Program-made: the position numbers and the translations under genes
The notes under the pieces: model-generated
Databases searched by the model: none
What the model saw: only the letters and a program-made list of their open reading frames with translations
What the model was told of the DNA's origin: nothing
Assembly (NCBI GenBank): GCA_965233625.1
Contig: OZ247499.1
Location: forward strand, 3,720,001 to 3,784,000
DNA length: 64,000 bases
Source: G965233625 sp965233625
Lineage (GTDB): Bacteria; Planctomycetota; Planctomycetia; Pirellulales; Pirellulaceae
Reading direction: 5' to 3'
Shown here: in pieces, positions 43,396 to 52,519 of the stretch
Layout: every line of letters begins with the position of its first letter
Position numbering within the stretch: position 1 is the first letter of the stretch

Positions 43396-44643
43396 ATGAA
43401 TGATTCAGAAAACGCGGGTCCTTCCGCCAACGACTTCTCAGCACTTCAACTGGAAGACCTGCCGGCGCAGGAATGTCTGGAAACGGTCGTCCGCCGCGCC
43501 GTGGATATGCACGCCAGCGATCTGTTTGTGCTGGCTCAAGAGAACGCCTACGCAATCAAGGTCCGTAGTCTGGGCACGATCCATCCTGTTGCGGTGGTTT
43601 CCAGAGCAACGGGGCGGCAGCTTGTTAACACCATGAAGGTGGCAGGCGGCATGAACATCTCTGACAGTATCCACCCCGGCGACGGGCGGATGCTGTTTGA
43701 ACTGGACGATCTGCGGATCGACCTGCGGCTGAATACGATCCCCAGCCTGTTCGGCGAAGATCTGACCTGCCGGGTGCTCGACCGGCGGACAAACCTGACT
43801 TCGCTCGACCAGATTGGTCTGGAAGAAGACGCCGCCCACAGCCTCCGCGGAATGCTGGCCAGTAGCAGCGGACTGATCCTGGTGACCGGACCAACCGGCA
43901 CCGGCAAGACCACCACGCTTTACGCATGCCTGCGATATCTGAACGACGGCACCAAGAAGATCAACACGCTGGAAGACCCGGTGGAGTACGCGATTGAAGG
44001 TGTCTGCCAGTCGCAGATTAACGTGAAGACCGGCGTGAAGTTCCGCGACCTGCTGCCGAATATCCTGCGTCAATCGCCTGATATCATCATGGTCGGCGAA
44101 ATCCGCGATGAAGAAACCGCCGCCACGGCGGTGCGTGCGGCCAATAGCGGTCATCTGGTGCTGGCGACGCTTCATGCGCCGGTCGCTGCCGGGGCGATTC
44201 AAAGTATGCTGGCGTTGGGTTCGCAGCCTTATTTCCTTGCAAGTTCGCTACTGGGTGTGATCGCACAACGGCTGATCCGCGTGCTGTGCGAAGATTGCCG
44301 CGTCGGGTACGACATCAGTTCTTCGCCCGGTACGTTCGGCGAAATTCAGGACCTGCTGAAGAGCGGAGAGGGCGCCGAAATCTTTGGCCCCGGCGGTTGT
44401 GACAAATGCTTTGGCGGCGGCTACTCCGGCCGGACTGGTATGTTTGAACTGATGACGCTGAACCGCGAGGTGCGCAAGAAGATTTCCGAAGCGGCCCCGC
44501 TGAACGAAATTCAAGAAGCAGCCATCCGCAACGGCATGGTCGAGTTCCACCGCAGCGCGCTACTCAAAGTCGCACGCGGCGTCACCAGCACCGAAGAAAT
44601 GCTCCGCGAAGTGCCCACAGAATATCTGGGCCTGGACGGTTAA
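43396..44643 (+). CDS. GspE/PilB-family type II secretion or pilus ATPase
   Basis: The 415-aa protein has the secretion ATPase core: Walker A GPTGTGKTTT (about residues 165-172), Asp-box LEDPVEYAIEGVCQSQIN, Walker B SPDIIMVGEIRDEETA (about 229-240) and His-box NSGHLVLATLHA. A C4 zinc site is present (CEDC near 297 and CDKC near 332). The N-terminal N1E domain of full GspE is missing; the protein is shorter than the usual ~500-570 aa. No other secretion genes are adjacent, so the motor may serve a system encoded elsewhere. It follows the STAS gene. Confidence 0.88.
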   Translation: MNDSENAGPSANDFSALQLEDLPAQECLETVVRRAVDMHASDLFVLAQENAYAIKVRSLGTIHPVAVVSRATGRQLVNTMKVAGGMNISDSIHPGDGRMLFELDDLRIDLRLNTIPSLFGEDLTCRVLDRRTNLTSLDQIGLEEDAAHSLRGMLASSSGLILVTGPTGTGKTTTLYACLRYLNDGTKKINTLEDPVEYAIEGVCQSQINVKTGVKFRDLLPNILRQSPDIIMVGEIRDEETAATAVRAANSGHLVLATLHAPVAAGAIQSMLALGSQPYFLASSLLGVIAQRLIRVLCEDCRVGYDISSSPGTFGEIQDLLKSGEGAEIFGPGGCDKCFGGGYSGRTGMFELMTLNREVRKKISEAAPLNEIQEAAIRNGMVEFHRSALLKVARGVTSTEEMLREVPTEYLGLDG

Positions 44644-44651
44644 TCGCGGAA

Positions 44652-44792
44652 CACCAACCCGAAGCGCGAGCGAGGGACGTTTGATGTTGAGGCGAAAACG
44701 AGGGTTTTTGGCCGCATTTGGTTGAATGAATGGACTTCAACCGGCGATGCGCTCCCAATTCCGGCACCCCTCGCTCGCGCTTCGGGTTAGTG
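44652..44792 (+). repeat. NPKRERG repeat, copy C (141 bp)
   Basis: Same length and orientation as copy A. It starts CACCAACCCGAAGCGCGAGC, its interior includes GTTTGATGTTGAGGCGAAAA, and it ends in the inverted terminal repeat followed by AGTG. It lies in the 208-bp gap between the convergent GspE-like and TolC-like genes, 9 bp after the GspE stop. Confidence 0.9.
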
Positions 44793-44851
44793 TGTGGTGC
44801 GAATAGTCTAGTGTAGACACCAACGGAACACGCCGGGAAACGCTGCAGCGA

Positions 44852-46477
44852 CTATCGTCTGGGTTGCGTGTAAATCTCGCTCAGCAGACCGAGGGATCGT
44901 TGCACACCGGCCAGCGCGATGGCGTGCCGTGTCTGGGCGACCAGCAACGCGGCTTCTTCAGAAGCGATCCGCCGGTGGGCGGCGACCAGTTGTTCAGGGC
45001 CGTGCAGCCCGGCGAATGCATCGCGTTCGATCTGGTGGCAGTTTAAGTTTGCAGATTCACACGCGGCCTGGCAGGTGTTGATGGCCGCGGTGGCGACGGC
45101 GACTTCGCGGGTCGACATCCGCACCTGTTGCGCGATGATGTGATGAGGAGTGGTTTCCTGACGGCTCCGCCGGGCGATGGCGACAGAAATGGTCTTTTCA
45201 ACATCGGGCGCCTGGCACACGGCTGGTGCTGCCGACGTTGGGATCAGTTCTACACCGCCGGACAAAAGATGCAGGTCACCGACGATGCGAACTAGCTGAT
45301 CCTGCGCATTGAAGACATTCGTTTCCGCGTTGCACAGATCTTCTTTCCATGAAGCTGCCGCGGGGGAGTGATCGCCCGAGTTCTGCAAGACGGCCAGGGC
45401 GTTGTTATGCAGCTTACGTCGCTGCACCAGCAGGCCGCGTTGCAGAGCCAAGGTCCAGTAAGCGCGGACCACGGCCTGAATCTGGTTCTCAACTGCCACA
45501 CGGAATTCGTACCGCGCCTGTCCAGCGTCCATCACAACCACTGCTGCGGGCGCTGCCGGAGCAACACCACAACCGCACGCAACGCCACAACCGCCAAGGC
45601 ATCCGGTATTCCCCCGGAACCCGCCCACGCAGGCAGCACAATTCCCCGCAGCACAGTTCCCAGCATTACAGCCGCCTGCACAAGGCCCGTCTCCACAGGG
45701 AGGAAAACAGTTGGCACATCCCCAGCGACGCAGTTGCGGAGCAGCGACGACGGCTGGCGCACCGCCGTAGAAACCGCCCGCTGTTGCATGGCCAAGCTGC
45801 ATCATGCGCGAACGATGGGCGGCCGCTTGCAGCACGGGTGAAATCCGCAGCATGCGGTCAATCAACTGTTCCAGCGTGACGTTCACCGGCTGGCAGCTGG
45901 GCAGCAGGGGCTGGCTTGCGGCGGCGGCCCATCCTGCGGTGACGTTGGCCGGTGGCAACGTGGCGCCGGTATTGGGTGTGCTGTTGGCGGGCGGCTGAAG
46001 CGGGCTGATTTCTGGCAGCACTAATTCACCGCCCGGCGCCAGTTCGCCTTCTACAGGTTCGGGTTGTCCAGGCTGAATGAGTTCGCCACCATGATTCGCA
46101 GGCGGCGCAAGTGGATGTTGCGGCTGCGTCAGTGGTGGGTTCAGACCGTTGTGCGGCAACGGATCGGCGCCGGGGGCAGGGATCTCTTCGATATTTTGCC
46201 CGGCTGGCTCCGCGGTTTCTGGTTTGTGCGGATGCGGTGGGCGTGTGGGGCGCGGCTTGGCAATGGTGGGCGGCAGTTCTTCGCGCACGGCGCCGGCGCC
46301 TGGGCCCTTTAGTTCCTGATCGAGTTCCGTCGGCGGAAACAAGCTGCCAGCGGTCTGGGCATGCGATAAATTAGCAGGCGCCAGGGGAGCAAGTACGCTA
46401 AGCGAAGCCACGATCGCTGCCACGGGTAAGTAGTGGCGCAGTCCGCGCCGCGCGGCGGCCAGTAGAGAATCTTTCAC
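44852..46477 (-). CDS. TolC/OEP-like outer-membrane protein with Pro-rich and Cys-rich regions
   Basis: GTG at 46477 with GGAG upstream gives 541 aa with a signal peptide (about residues 10-42, VAAIVASLSVLAPLAP to HAQ). A Pro-rich linker of about 150 residues follows, then VTLEQLIDRMLRISPVLQAAAHR, a TolC-like first helix. A Cys/Gly-rich insert (about residues 260-325, repeats of GNCAAGNCAAC and CGVACGCG) interrupts it, then helices with RVAVENQIQAVVRAYWTLALQRGLL continue the OEP pattern. The C-terminus ends in a Tyr-Pro-Arg-rich tail. No adaptor or pump gene is adjacent. Confidence 0.7.
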   Translation of the reverse strand: MKDSLLAAARRGLRHYLPVAAIVASLSVLAPLAPANLSHAQTAGSLFPPTELDQELKGPGAGAVREELPPTIAKPRPTRPPHPHKPETAEPAGQNIEEIPAPGADPLPHNGLNPPLTQPQHPLAPPANHGGELIQPGQPEPVEGELAPGGELVLPEISPLQPPANSTPNTGATLPPANVTAGWAAAASQPLLPSCQPVNVTLEQLIDRMLRISPVLQAAAHRSRMMQLGHATAGGFYGGAPAVVAAPQLRRWGCANCFPPCGDGPCAGGCNAGNCAAGNCAACVGGFRGNTGCLGGCGVACGCGVAPAAPAAVVVMDAGQARYEFRVAVENQIQAVVRAYWTLALQRGLLVQRRKLHNNALAVLQNSGDHSPAAASWKEDLCNAETNVFNAQDQLVRIVGDLHLLSGGVELIPTSAAPAVCQAPDVEKTISVAIARRSRQETTPHHIIAQQVRMSTREVAVATAAINTCQAACESANLNCHQIERDAFAGLHGPEQLVAAHRRIASEEAALLVAQTRHAIALAGVQRSLGLLSEIYTQPRR

Positions 46478-46822
46478 GGATGCGCTCCAGTCAGTCAGTC
46501 TACGCCGTCGCGGCCGCGCACCAGGTGCATGCGGCTGGACGTAACTGACTTTGTCTGTGTGGGGAGTATTCCGCGCAAGCGTTTTCGCATTGCACGGTGA
46601 CTTCGCGCATCCAGTTCGCGTAAGTAGATCGCCGCGGAAAACCCGGCAATCAGCATCCGTTCGCAAAAGTTATCGGTGCACCGGCCAAAGACGCCTTAGA
46701 GAAACAGGTCGCCGCTGGCGTTTTGAGATGTCGCCCGCTGGAATGGCCGGCAGAACCCCTAAAAGGCTTAGAATGCCCGCATTACGTCCTCATGGGATTG
46801 CCGGGCGCAATTGTCGCAGAGG

Positions 46823-46850
46823 TTGACGGTGACCGGCGCCACCTTATAAC
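46823..46850 (+). promoter_or_regulatory. Candidate promoter for the HEAT-repeat gene
   Basis: TTGACG (46823-46828) and TATAAC (46845-46850) with a 16-bp spacer lie about 55 bp before the start of the HEAT-repeat gene. The remaining 46478-46822 stretch shows no gene. Confidence 0.45.
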
Positions 46851-46906
46851 AGAAATAAACCGCGTTGTTCCCGCGGTTAACGCCGCCCTACAAGCGAAAG
46901 TGGTTT

Positions 46907-47947
46907 ATGGCCACCCCTGAAGCAAACGAAAAATCATTGCCCGAAGACGCGTTGCCACCCGTCTCGCCGCCCTCGTCTTTGTTTGTGTTGCAGCTATTCT
47001 TCATCCCGCTGCTGATTGTGACGGTGATTGTGCTGGTCTGGCTGACTTTCAGCTGGCTCGCACACATGGGCAGCGATCACAAAAAGCTAGTGAAGGGGCT
47101 AAAGCAAGGCAACGACGCCAGCTGGCAGAACGCCGGCACGCTGGCCAATCTGCTGCGCGATGAGCGGAAAGACCATCTGAAAACAGACCCGGAACTGGCC
47201 CGCGAACTTGCTTCGCTGCTGAATGAGCAGATCGACGGCGCCCGCATGGACGAAAACCAGCTGAAACTGCGGATCTTCACCTGCCGGGCGATGGGCGAAT
47301 TCCGCACGCCGCTGGTTCTTCCCGCCCTGATCCGCGCCGCCGAGACCGAGCGGCAGCCGGAAGAAATCGCCGTGCGCCGGGCAGCGCTGGAGGCCATTGC
47401 GTTGTTGACCAAAAACCTGCAAGAGAGGGGCGATCACAAAGCGCTGCAGGACAACGACGAACTGCTGGACCTGCTGGCCACAACGGTACGCACACGCGGC
47501 AACACGGGCGAAGAGCCGAAGCTCCGTGGCGAACTTCGCTCCGCGGCGGCGTACGTGCTGGGCGTACTCGGCGGCGAACGCGCCTTAGACCTGCTTGCCG
47601 AAGCGGCGACCGATAGCTACGCCAACACGCGGTTCAATGCCGCTGCCGGTCTGGCCCGTTATGGCGACATCCGCGCCGAGCCCGTGCTGCTGGAAATGCT
47701 CGACCCTAAGAGCGAAGCCGCCATCGCGGGCGAAACGACTTCCACGGGTAAAGAGTTTAAACGTGTGCTAGTGCTCACCAACGCCGCCCGCGCCTCAGGC
47801 CGCCTGATTGCCAACAACAGCGACGGCGATCTAAGCAAGCTGGAAGCCGCGCTCCAGAAGCTCAAAGCAAGCGACCAGATCCGCGCCGTAACCATGGCCG
47901 TGGACGAAGCACTGGCCAACATGAAATTACGGAAGAAGGCCGCTTAG
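46907..47947 (+). CDS. Membrane protein with HEAT repeats
   Basis: ATG at 46907 gives 346 aa. One N-terminal transmembrane helix (about residues 24-48, LQLFFIPLLIVTVIVLVWLTFSW) is followed by a helical solenoid of HEAT-like repeats: EFRTPLVLPALIRAAETE, RGELRSAAAYVLGVLGGERALDLLAEAAT and RFNAAAGLARYGDIRAEPVLLEMLD. The repeats usually bind proteins. It is terminated by the hairpin at 47974-48008. Confidence 0.8.
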   Translation: MATPEANEKSLPEDALPPVSPPSSLFVLQLFFIPLLIVTVIVLVWLTFSWLAHMGSDHKKLVKGLKQGNDASWQNAGTLANLLRDERKDHLKTDPELARELASLLNEQIDGARMDENQLKLRIFTCRAMGEFRTPLVLPALIRAAETERQPEEIAVRRAALEAIALLTKNLQERGDHKALQDNDELLDLLATTVRTRGNTGEEPKLRGELRSAAAYVLGVLGGERALDLLAEAATDSYANTRFNAAAGLARYGDIRAEPVLLEMLDPKSEAAIAGETTSTGKEFKRVLVLTNAARASGRLIANNSDGDLSKLEAALQKLKASDQIRAVTMAVDEALANMKLRKKAA

Positions 47948-47973
47948 TCATTCCTCTAAACTGCCAAGAAATG

Positions 47974-48008
47974 AAAAACGCCACCTGCTAATTCCAGGTG
48001 GCGTTTTT
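47974..48008. terminator. Bidirectional intrinsic terminator
   Basis: An 11-bp stem (AACGCCACCTG with CAGGTGGCGTT) and a 7-base loop are flanked by AAAAA on the left and TTTTT on the right, so it works in both directions between the convergent HEAT-repeat and outer-membrane barrel genes. Confidence 0.9.
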
Positions 48009-48036
48009 CGATGCTGTGCAAACAAACTTTTGCGGC

Positions 48037-49077
48037 TTAGCGGTTGACCACCACGCCGAAGATAAGACCGACACGGGTCAGGCTGTCTCCGCCATCTGCG
48101 CGGACGGTGTTAACGCCTCTACCGTAGTATTCAAAAACCCATCCGCTTGTCAGCGAGATGTCGCGGGTAACGAAGTATTCCGCTTGCATCAGAACATCGC
48201 CACCCACCACAAATCTCTCTTGTGATGCAACCGTCGTTGTCTGGGTCGTGTTGAGGCCGATCGGCGAATTGTCGACCCGTGTAAAGGTTGACTGGTAATT
48301 CACGCCGCCGAACATGCGGAATTCGCCGTTGAGCCGCCAGCTACCTTTGCGGTGGCTAAACCGGGCGCCAAGCGAAGCCAGAACAATATGGTTCTGACGT
48401 TCCTGGTCAACGTCGAGAATCACAAACTGGCCGGGGGCAGGCTGTGCGTTATTGTCCGTGCGGAACTGGAAATTGAATTGATCGCGGTTGTAAGCATATT
48501 TACCGCCAACAAATGCCTCCCAGTACCCGCCGTTGTCCCACTGATCCATGCGGAACACTTTATCGAGTTCCACCGACTGGAAGTCGTTTTGTACGTTGGT
48601 CAGGTTGGTATTCGGAAACGAAACAAACAGAGCTGGCACAGCATTGATACCTACCACCGTAACGGTGTCAAAGTCTGAGTAGCTATTGGTGCTGTGCTGG
48701 TACTCAGCCGTCCACCCGCTGCCGGTATCCAGCATGTATCCCACGGTGAACCGGTTGCCCCAGCCCATGTCTCCGCCGGCAAAGTTCTGGATATCGCCGC
48801 GACCGCGCGGGTTGCCGATGTACATGCGCTGGTATTCGCCGAAGAAGCCTGTTTTTGGCTTCGGCGGGCCGCTGAATTCATCGATCTCCGACGGAGCAAA
48901 GAATTGCAGGTCGTGATCGAAGTAACCGGGTTCGACAAAGGGTGTATACTCGTTAAACGGCGTAAAGTCCGTAAAAGGAGGATCCATCCGGTAGTCATTA
49001 GGCTGGCAGAACGCCACTCCCGCAGGCAGCATCGCTGCGGCAAGAGTCGTCATCAAGAAGAGTCGTTTGATCGACAT
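48037..49077 (-). CDS. Outer-membrane beta-barrel protein, BBP7-like
   Basis: The ATG at 49077 gives 346 aa with a signal peptide (IKRLFLMTTLAAAMLPAGVAFCQ). The mature protein is aromatic-rich, with alternating strands such as GWGNRFTVGYMLDTGSGWTAEYQHS and EAFVGGKYAYNRDQFNFQF, and ends LTRVGLIFGVVVNR, as expected for a barrel closing strand. The pattern matches planctomycete BBP7-type proteins. Start choice is uncertain: ATG at 49086 is also possible. Confidence 0.75.
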   Translation of the reverse strand: MSIKRLFLMTTLAAAMLPAGVAFCQPNDYRMDPPFTDFTPFNEYTPFVEPGYFDHDLQFFAPSEIDEFSGPPKPKTGFFGEYQRMYIGNPRGRGDIQNFAGGDMGWGNRFTVGYMLDTGSGWTAEYQHSTNSYSDFDTVTVVGINAVPALFVSFPNTNLTNVQNDFQSVELDKVFRMDQWDNGGYWEAFVGGKYAYNRDQFNFQFRTDNNAQPAPGQFVILDVDQERQNHIVLASLGARFSHRKGSWRLNGEFRMFGGVNYQSTFTRVDNSPIGLNTTQTTTVASQERFVVGGDVLMQAEYFVTRDISLTSGWVFEYYGRGVNTVRADGGDSLTRVGLIFGVVVNR

Positions 49078-49405
49078 GGTACACATTTCCGTTTGTTTTG
49101 CACGTGGCATCGAATCACGGAGTAGAGGAGAGACGCCGTGAAGAATCCAGTACGGTTACTATCGGAAGCACACGTCGTGCAAATTAAACAAGAAAGTTAA
49201 TCTCTGCCGGAAATTCCACTGGCGACTATTCTGCTGGCAATGCCTGCTATCACGATCACAACCGTCCAGCGCACCGCGTTTAGCCCCGTAAAAAAGGCAT
49301 AAAACGGCATCTGCCCCCTGCCTGTCATGTGCAAGTACAGGGACGATGGCGCCGGATGCTATTACGACAGTCATAGAAATCACAATCCGTAAAAAAGGAA
49401 CGCTC
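49078..49405. other. 328-bp intergenic region, no clear feature
   Basis: Between divergent barrel and SDR genes. I found no ORF with good support, repeat or hairpin. Confidence 0.4.
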
Positions 49406-50179
49406 ATGCTCCCTGGTATCAAGCAATTTGACCTCAGCGGCAAATCCGCCATCGTGACTGGCGGCTCGAAAGGTCTTGGCGCCGCTATGGCGGCTGGTCT
49501 GGCGTCGGCAGGCGCCGATGTGCTGTTGACCAGCCGCAGTGAAGAGGAAGTCAACGCAGCGGCGGAAGAAATCGCCAGCGATTTCGGGCATAAAGCCATC
49601 GGCGTGGCGGCCGATGTAACGTCAGAAGAAGACTGCCAGGCGATGGCGGAAACCGCCATGAAAGAGTTCGGCCGCATCGACATTCTTATCAACAACGCGG
49701 GCGTGAATATCCGCGGGCCGATTGATGAGCTTTCTTACGAAGAATTCCGTCAGGTGCAACAGATCAACGTCGACGGCCTCTGGCTTGCCAGCCGCGCCGT
49801 AACGCCTGCGATGAAAAAAGCAGGCAGTGGCCGCATCATCAATATGGCAAGCACCCTCGGTCTGGTGGGCCTGGAAAACCGCACGCCGTACGCCACCAGC
49901 AAAGGCGCCGTCGTGCAGATGACCCGCGCTCTGGCGCTGGAACTGGCGCCGCACAACATTGGCGTCAACGCGATCTGCCCCGGCCCGTTTCTCACTCCTA
50001 TGAACGTGCCAATTGCCGAAGATGAACAGACCAAAAAGTTCATCGTCGGCGCCGTTGCGTTCGGCAGATGGGGCCAGATGGAGGAAATCCAGGGCGCCGC
50101 CATCTTCCTCGCCAGCCCTGCTTCCAGCTTTATGACCGGCAGCATGTTGACGGTCGATGGCGGTTGGACGGCACGCTAA
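49406..50179 (+). CDS. Short-chain dehydrogenase (gluconate 5-dehydrogenase-like)
   Basis: The ATG at 49406 follows AAGGA at 6 bases and gives 257 aa; longer ORF starts lack support. The SDR motifs are TGGSKGLGAAMA (cofactor), NNAGVN, the catalytic MAST and YATSK (Tyr and Lys), and PG at GPFLTPM. The sequence, starting FDLSGKSAIVTGGSKGLG, resembles gluconate 5-dehydrogenases. Two GntP permeases are in the window, but they are far away, so a link is only suggestive. Confidence 0.82.
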   Translation: MLPGIKQFDLSGKSAIVTGGSKGLGAAMAAGLASAGADVLLTSRSEEEVNAAAEEIASDFGHKAIGVAADVTSEEDCQAMAETAMKEFGRIDILINNAGVNIRGPIDELSYEEFRQVQQINVDGLWLASRAVTPAMKKAGSGRIINMASTLGLVGLENRTPYATSKGAVVQMTRALALELAPHNIGVNAICPGPFLTPMNVPIAEDEQTKKFIVGAVAFGRWGQMEEIQGAAIFLASPASSFMTGSMLTVDGGWTAR

Positions 50180-50305
50180 GGCAACATAAGGCTTCAACTG
50201 GGTAAGTTGCCCAGCCCACCGCCTAACTCCCACGCAAACAGCACTCTTTTCATTTACGAACCCGATGTCAACAACGCGGGGACAGGACGACCTCGTTGGA
50301 CCAAT

Positions 50306-50734
50306 TCAAAGGGGCGGGGGTATGTAGTTACTTAGCAATGATTCTTCGTTGTGTATGCCGTTGAGACGTTTCGGGGAACTACTTGAAAACGAGAACCGAT
50401 ACTTACCTGTCAGATCGAATTCAAGCATGCAGGTTTTCCATTCGTCAGTTTTATCTCTAAGCATTAAGAACATGTCATAACATTGAAAAGGCAAATCAAA
50501 GCTGCGCCGCGACCATTCATCCTTCGCTTTGCTTAACGACAAACAAAGACAGTTCTCCGTTTGTTCACCGTCAACTAAATCAATCTCAATATTAACAACA
50601 GCGAATTGCCATTCAGACTTAATGCCATCAGCGACGGCGACAACAATTTTGCTTTGCAGATCCATCAACGCCTTTGGGTCCATTTTACTTCCTAAAATTT
50701 TTTCGATATCTTTCAGCAATCCAGTTTCCGCCAT
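50306..50734 (-). CDS. YezG-like (DUF600-type) immunity protein candidate
   Basis: The 142-aa protein (ATG at 50734; a TTG upstream is possible) has a helical N-terminus, then IVVAVADGIKSEWQFAVVNIEIDLVDGEQ and the C-terminal LEFDLTGKYRFSFSSSSP. This resembles the YezG/DUF600 fold of immunity proteins against secreted polymorphic toxins. No toxin gene is adjacent. Its codon use is less GC-rich than its neighbours, which fits horizontal acquisition. Confidence 0.5.
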   Translation of the reverse strand: MAETGLLKDIEKILGSKMDPKALMDLQSKIVVAVADGIKSEWQFAVVNIEIDLVDGEQTENCLCLSLSKAKDEWSRRSFDLPFQCYDMFLMLRDKTDEWKTCMLEFDLTGKYRFSFSSSSPKRLNGIHNEESLLSNYIPPPL

Positions 50735-50932
50735 TGAGACGGTAGCTTCCAATAAAAAAGTCTGGTCGATTCGTAAGGGCCAGTGCGCCGAGCATCGTTT
50801 CGCGAAACGAATTCACGATTTGCCAAAATGATATTCGCACCGGCGTGGTGGGTCCGGTATATTGATCGCACAACAAGGGGCTTCCCCGCCTCGTCCTTCC
50901 CTCCAAAATCCCACCTTCAAAGCGTCTTTGTC

Positions 50933-52498
50933 ATGTTGTGCATGCGGACATTCTGGTTGGTTTGTGCGGCGTTCCTTCTCGTCGCAGAAGTGCACGCTGC
51001 GGCGCCTCTGCACCAGCAGATTGACAAGCTGATTCAATCGCACAATGGTTTTGATGCCTCCGCCGCAGCGCCGCAGGCGGCCGATGCAACCTTCGTGCGC
51101 CGCGTCTATCTTGACCTGACCGGCGTGATTCCCAAGCCGCAGCAGGTTCAAGCATTTCTGGACGACCAGCACGCGGATAAACGCCAGCTACTGATTGACC
51201 AGCTACTGGCTTCGCCGCAACACGCCCGGCAGATGCAGTTTGTCTTTGACGCCATGTTGATGGAGCGAAAGCCCGGCAAGCATGTATCCGCAGCGGAATG
51301 GCGCCAGTTCCTGCGGAAATCCTTTGAAGCCAACACGCCGTACGACGAACTGGTCCGCCAGATGTTGACCTCGGACGGGAAAGAGAAGCAGACACGCCCG
51401 GCAGCTAAGTTTCTTCTCGACCGCGAACTACGCAGCGGCGACATCGCCCGCGACCTGGGTCGGCTCTTCCTGGCACGCGATCTGCAGTGTGCACAGTGTC
51501 ACGACCACCCGGTCATTGATGACTATTTGCAACGCCATTACTACGGCCTGACCGCCTTCCTGCAACGGACCTATCTGTTCAAAGATCCGAAGTCCGGCAA
51601 GTCGTATATCGGCGAGAAGGCCGCTGGCGATGTTGAATTCACGTCGGTCTTCACCAGTGAAACAGCCAAAACGCCGCCCCGCATGCTGGACCTGCCGCCC
51701 CTGCCAGATCCGCCCGCCGGCGAAGAATCGTACAAAGTGAAGAAGACAAAAGCCACCGCTTCGGTGCCCGTTTACAGCCGCCGGCTACAACTGGCCGGCG
51801 CCATCACCAGCGACGACAATCCCGCCTTCCGGTTGAACATTGCCAACCGTATGTGGGCGCTGATGATGGGCCGCGGGCTGGTCGAGCCGCTGGATATGAT
51901 GCACGCAGACAATCCGCCCACGCATCCAGAATTGCTGACACTGCTGGCGGATTCACTCCGTGAAAACGGCTACGACCTGCGGTATCTATTTCGCGAGATT
52001 GCGCTCACCGAGGCCTATCAGCGCAGCAGCCGCGGCGATGCGGGAAGCTATGCAACCGGGCCGATGAAGGCGATGACGCCAGAGCAACTGGTCTGGTCCA
52101 TGATGGTGGCGACCGGCGCCGCCGGTAACGATGCGGAAAATGCGGCCAAAGAAGAACCCGCCGTGCAGAAGCAGATTGATGCGTTCGCCAAAGTCCTGGA
52201 CGCTGGTGGTCAGACAACCCAGTTCGACGCGGCCGCCAGTCAGGCTCTGTTCCTGCGTAACAGCACGGTGTTGCAATCGTGGCTTAGCAAAAGCGGCGGA
52301 CTGGTCGATCAGCTTGTGAAGTTAGAAGACCAGGCAGCCGCAGAAGGGCTGTATATCGCAGTTTTTTCTCGCCCGCCTTCCAATGACGAAGCACGCGGCG
52401 TCGTTGAGTTTCTAGCAAATAAGAAAGACCGCCGCACCGCGCTGCAACAACTAACCTGGGCGAGTCTGGTATCTGCGGAGTTCCGGTTTAACCACTAA
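50933..52498 (+). CDS. DUF1549/DUF1553 protein with a CxxCH motif
   Basis: The ATG at 50933 gives 521 aa with a signal peptide. The DUF1549 part has FVRRVYLDLTGVIPKPQQVQAFLDD and LLASPQHARQ; a CAQCHDHP motif follows, and the DUF1553 part has NIANRMWALMMGRGLVEPLDMMHADNPPTHPELL and FREIALTEAYQRSS. Such proteins, sometimes named planctomycete cytochrome-like proteins, are common in these bacteria and occur with DUF1501 proteins. It is first in a three-gene operon; the next gene starts 21 bp after its stop. Confidence 0.9.
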   Translation: MLCMRTFWLVCAAFLLVAEVHAAAPLHQQIDKLIQSHNGFDASAAAPQAADATFVRRVYLDLTGVIPKPQQVQAFLDDQHADKRQLLIDQLLASPQHARQMQFVFDAMLMERKPGKHVSAAEWRQFLRKSFEANTPYDELVRQMLTSDGKEKQTRPAAKFLLDRELRSGDIARDLGRLFLARDLQCAQCHDHPVIDDYLQRHYYGLTAFLQRTYLFKDPKSGKSYIGEKAAGDVEFTSVFTSETAKTPPRMLDLPPLPDPPAGEESYKVKKTKATASVPVYSRRLQLAGAITSDDNPAFRLNIANRMWALMMGRGLVEPLDMMHADNPPTHPELLTLLADSLRENGYDLRYLFREIALTEAYQRSSRGDAGSYATGPMKAMTPEQLVWSMMVATGAAGNDAENAAKEEPAVQKQIDAFAKVLDAGGQTTQFDAAASQALFLRNSTVLQSWLSKSGGLVDQLVKLEDQAAAEGLYIAVFSRPPSNDEARGVVEFLANKKDRRTALQQLTWASLVSAEFRFNH

Positions 52499-52519
52499 GC
52501 GTCCGAAAAGGGGGATTTC

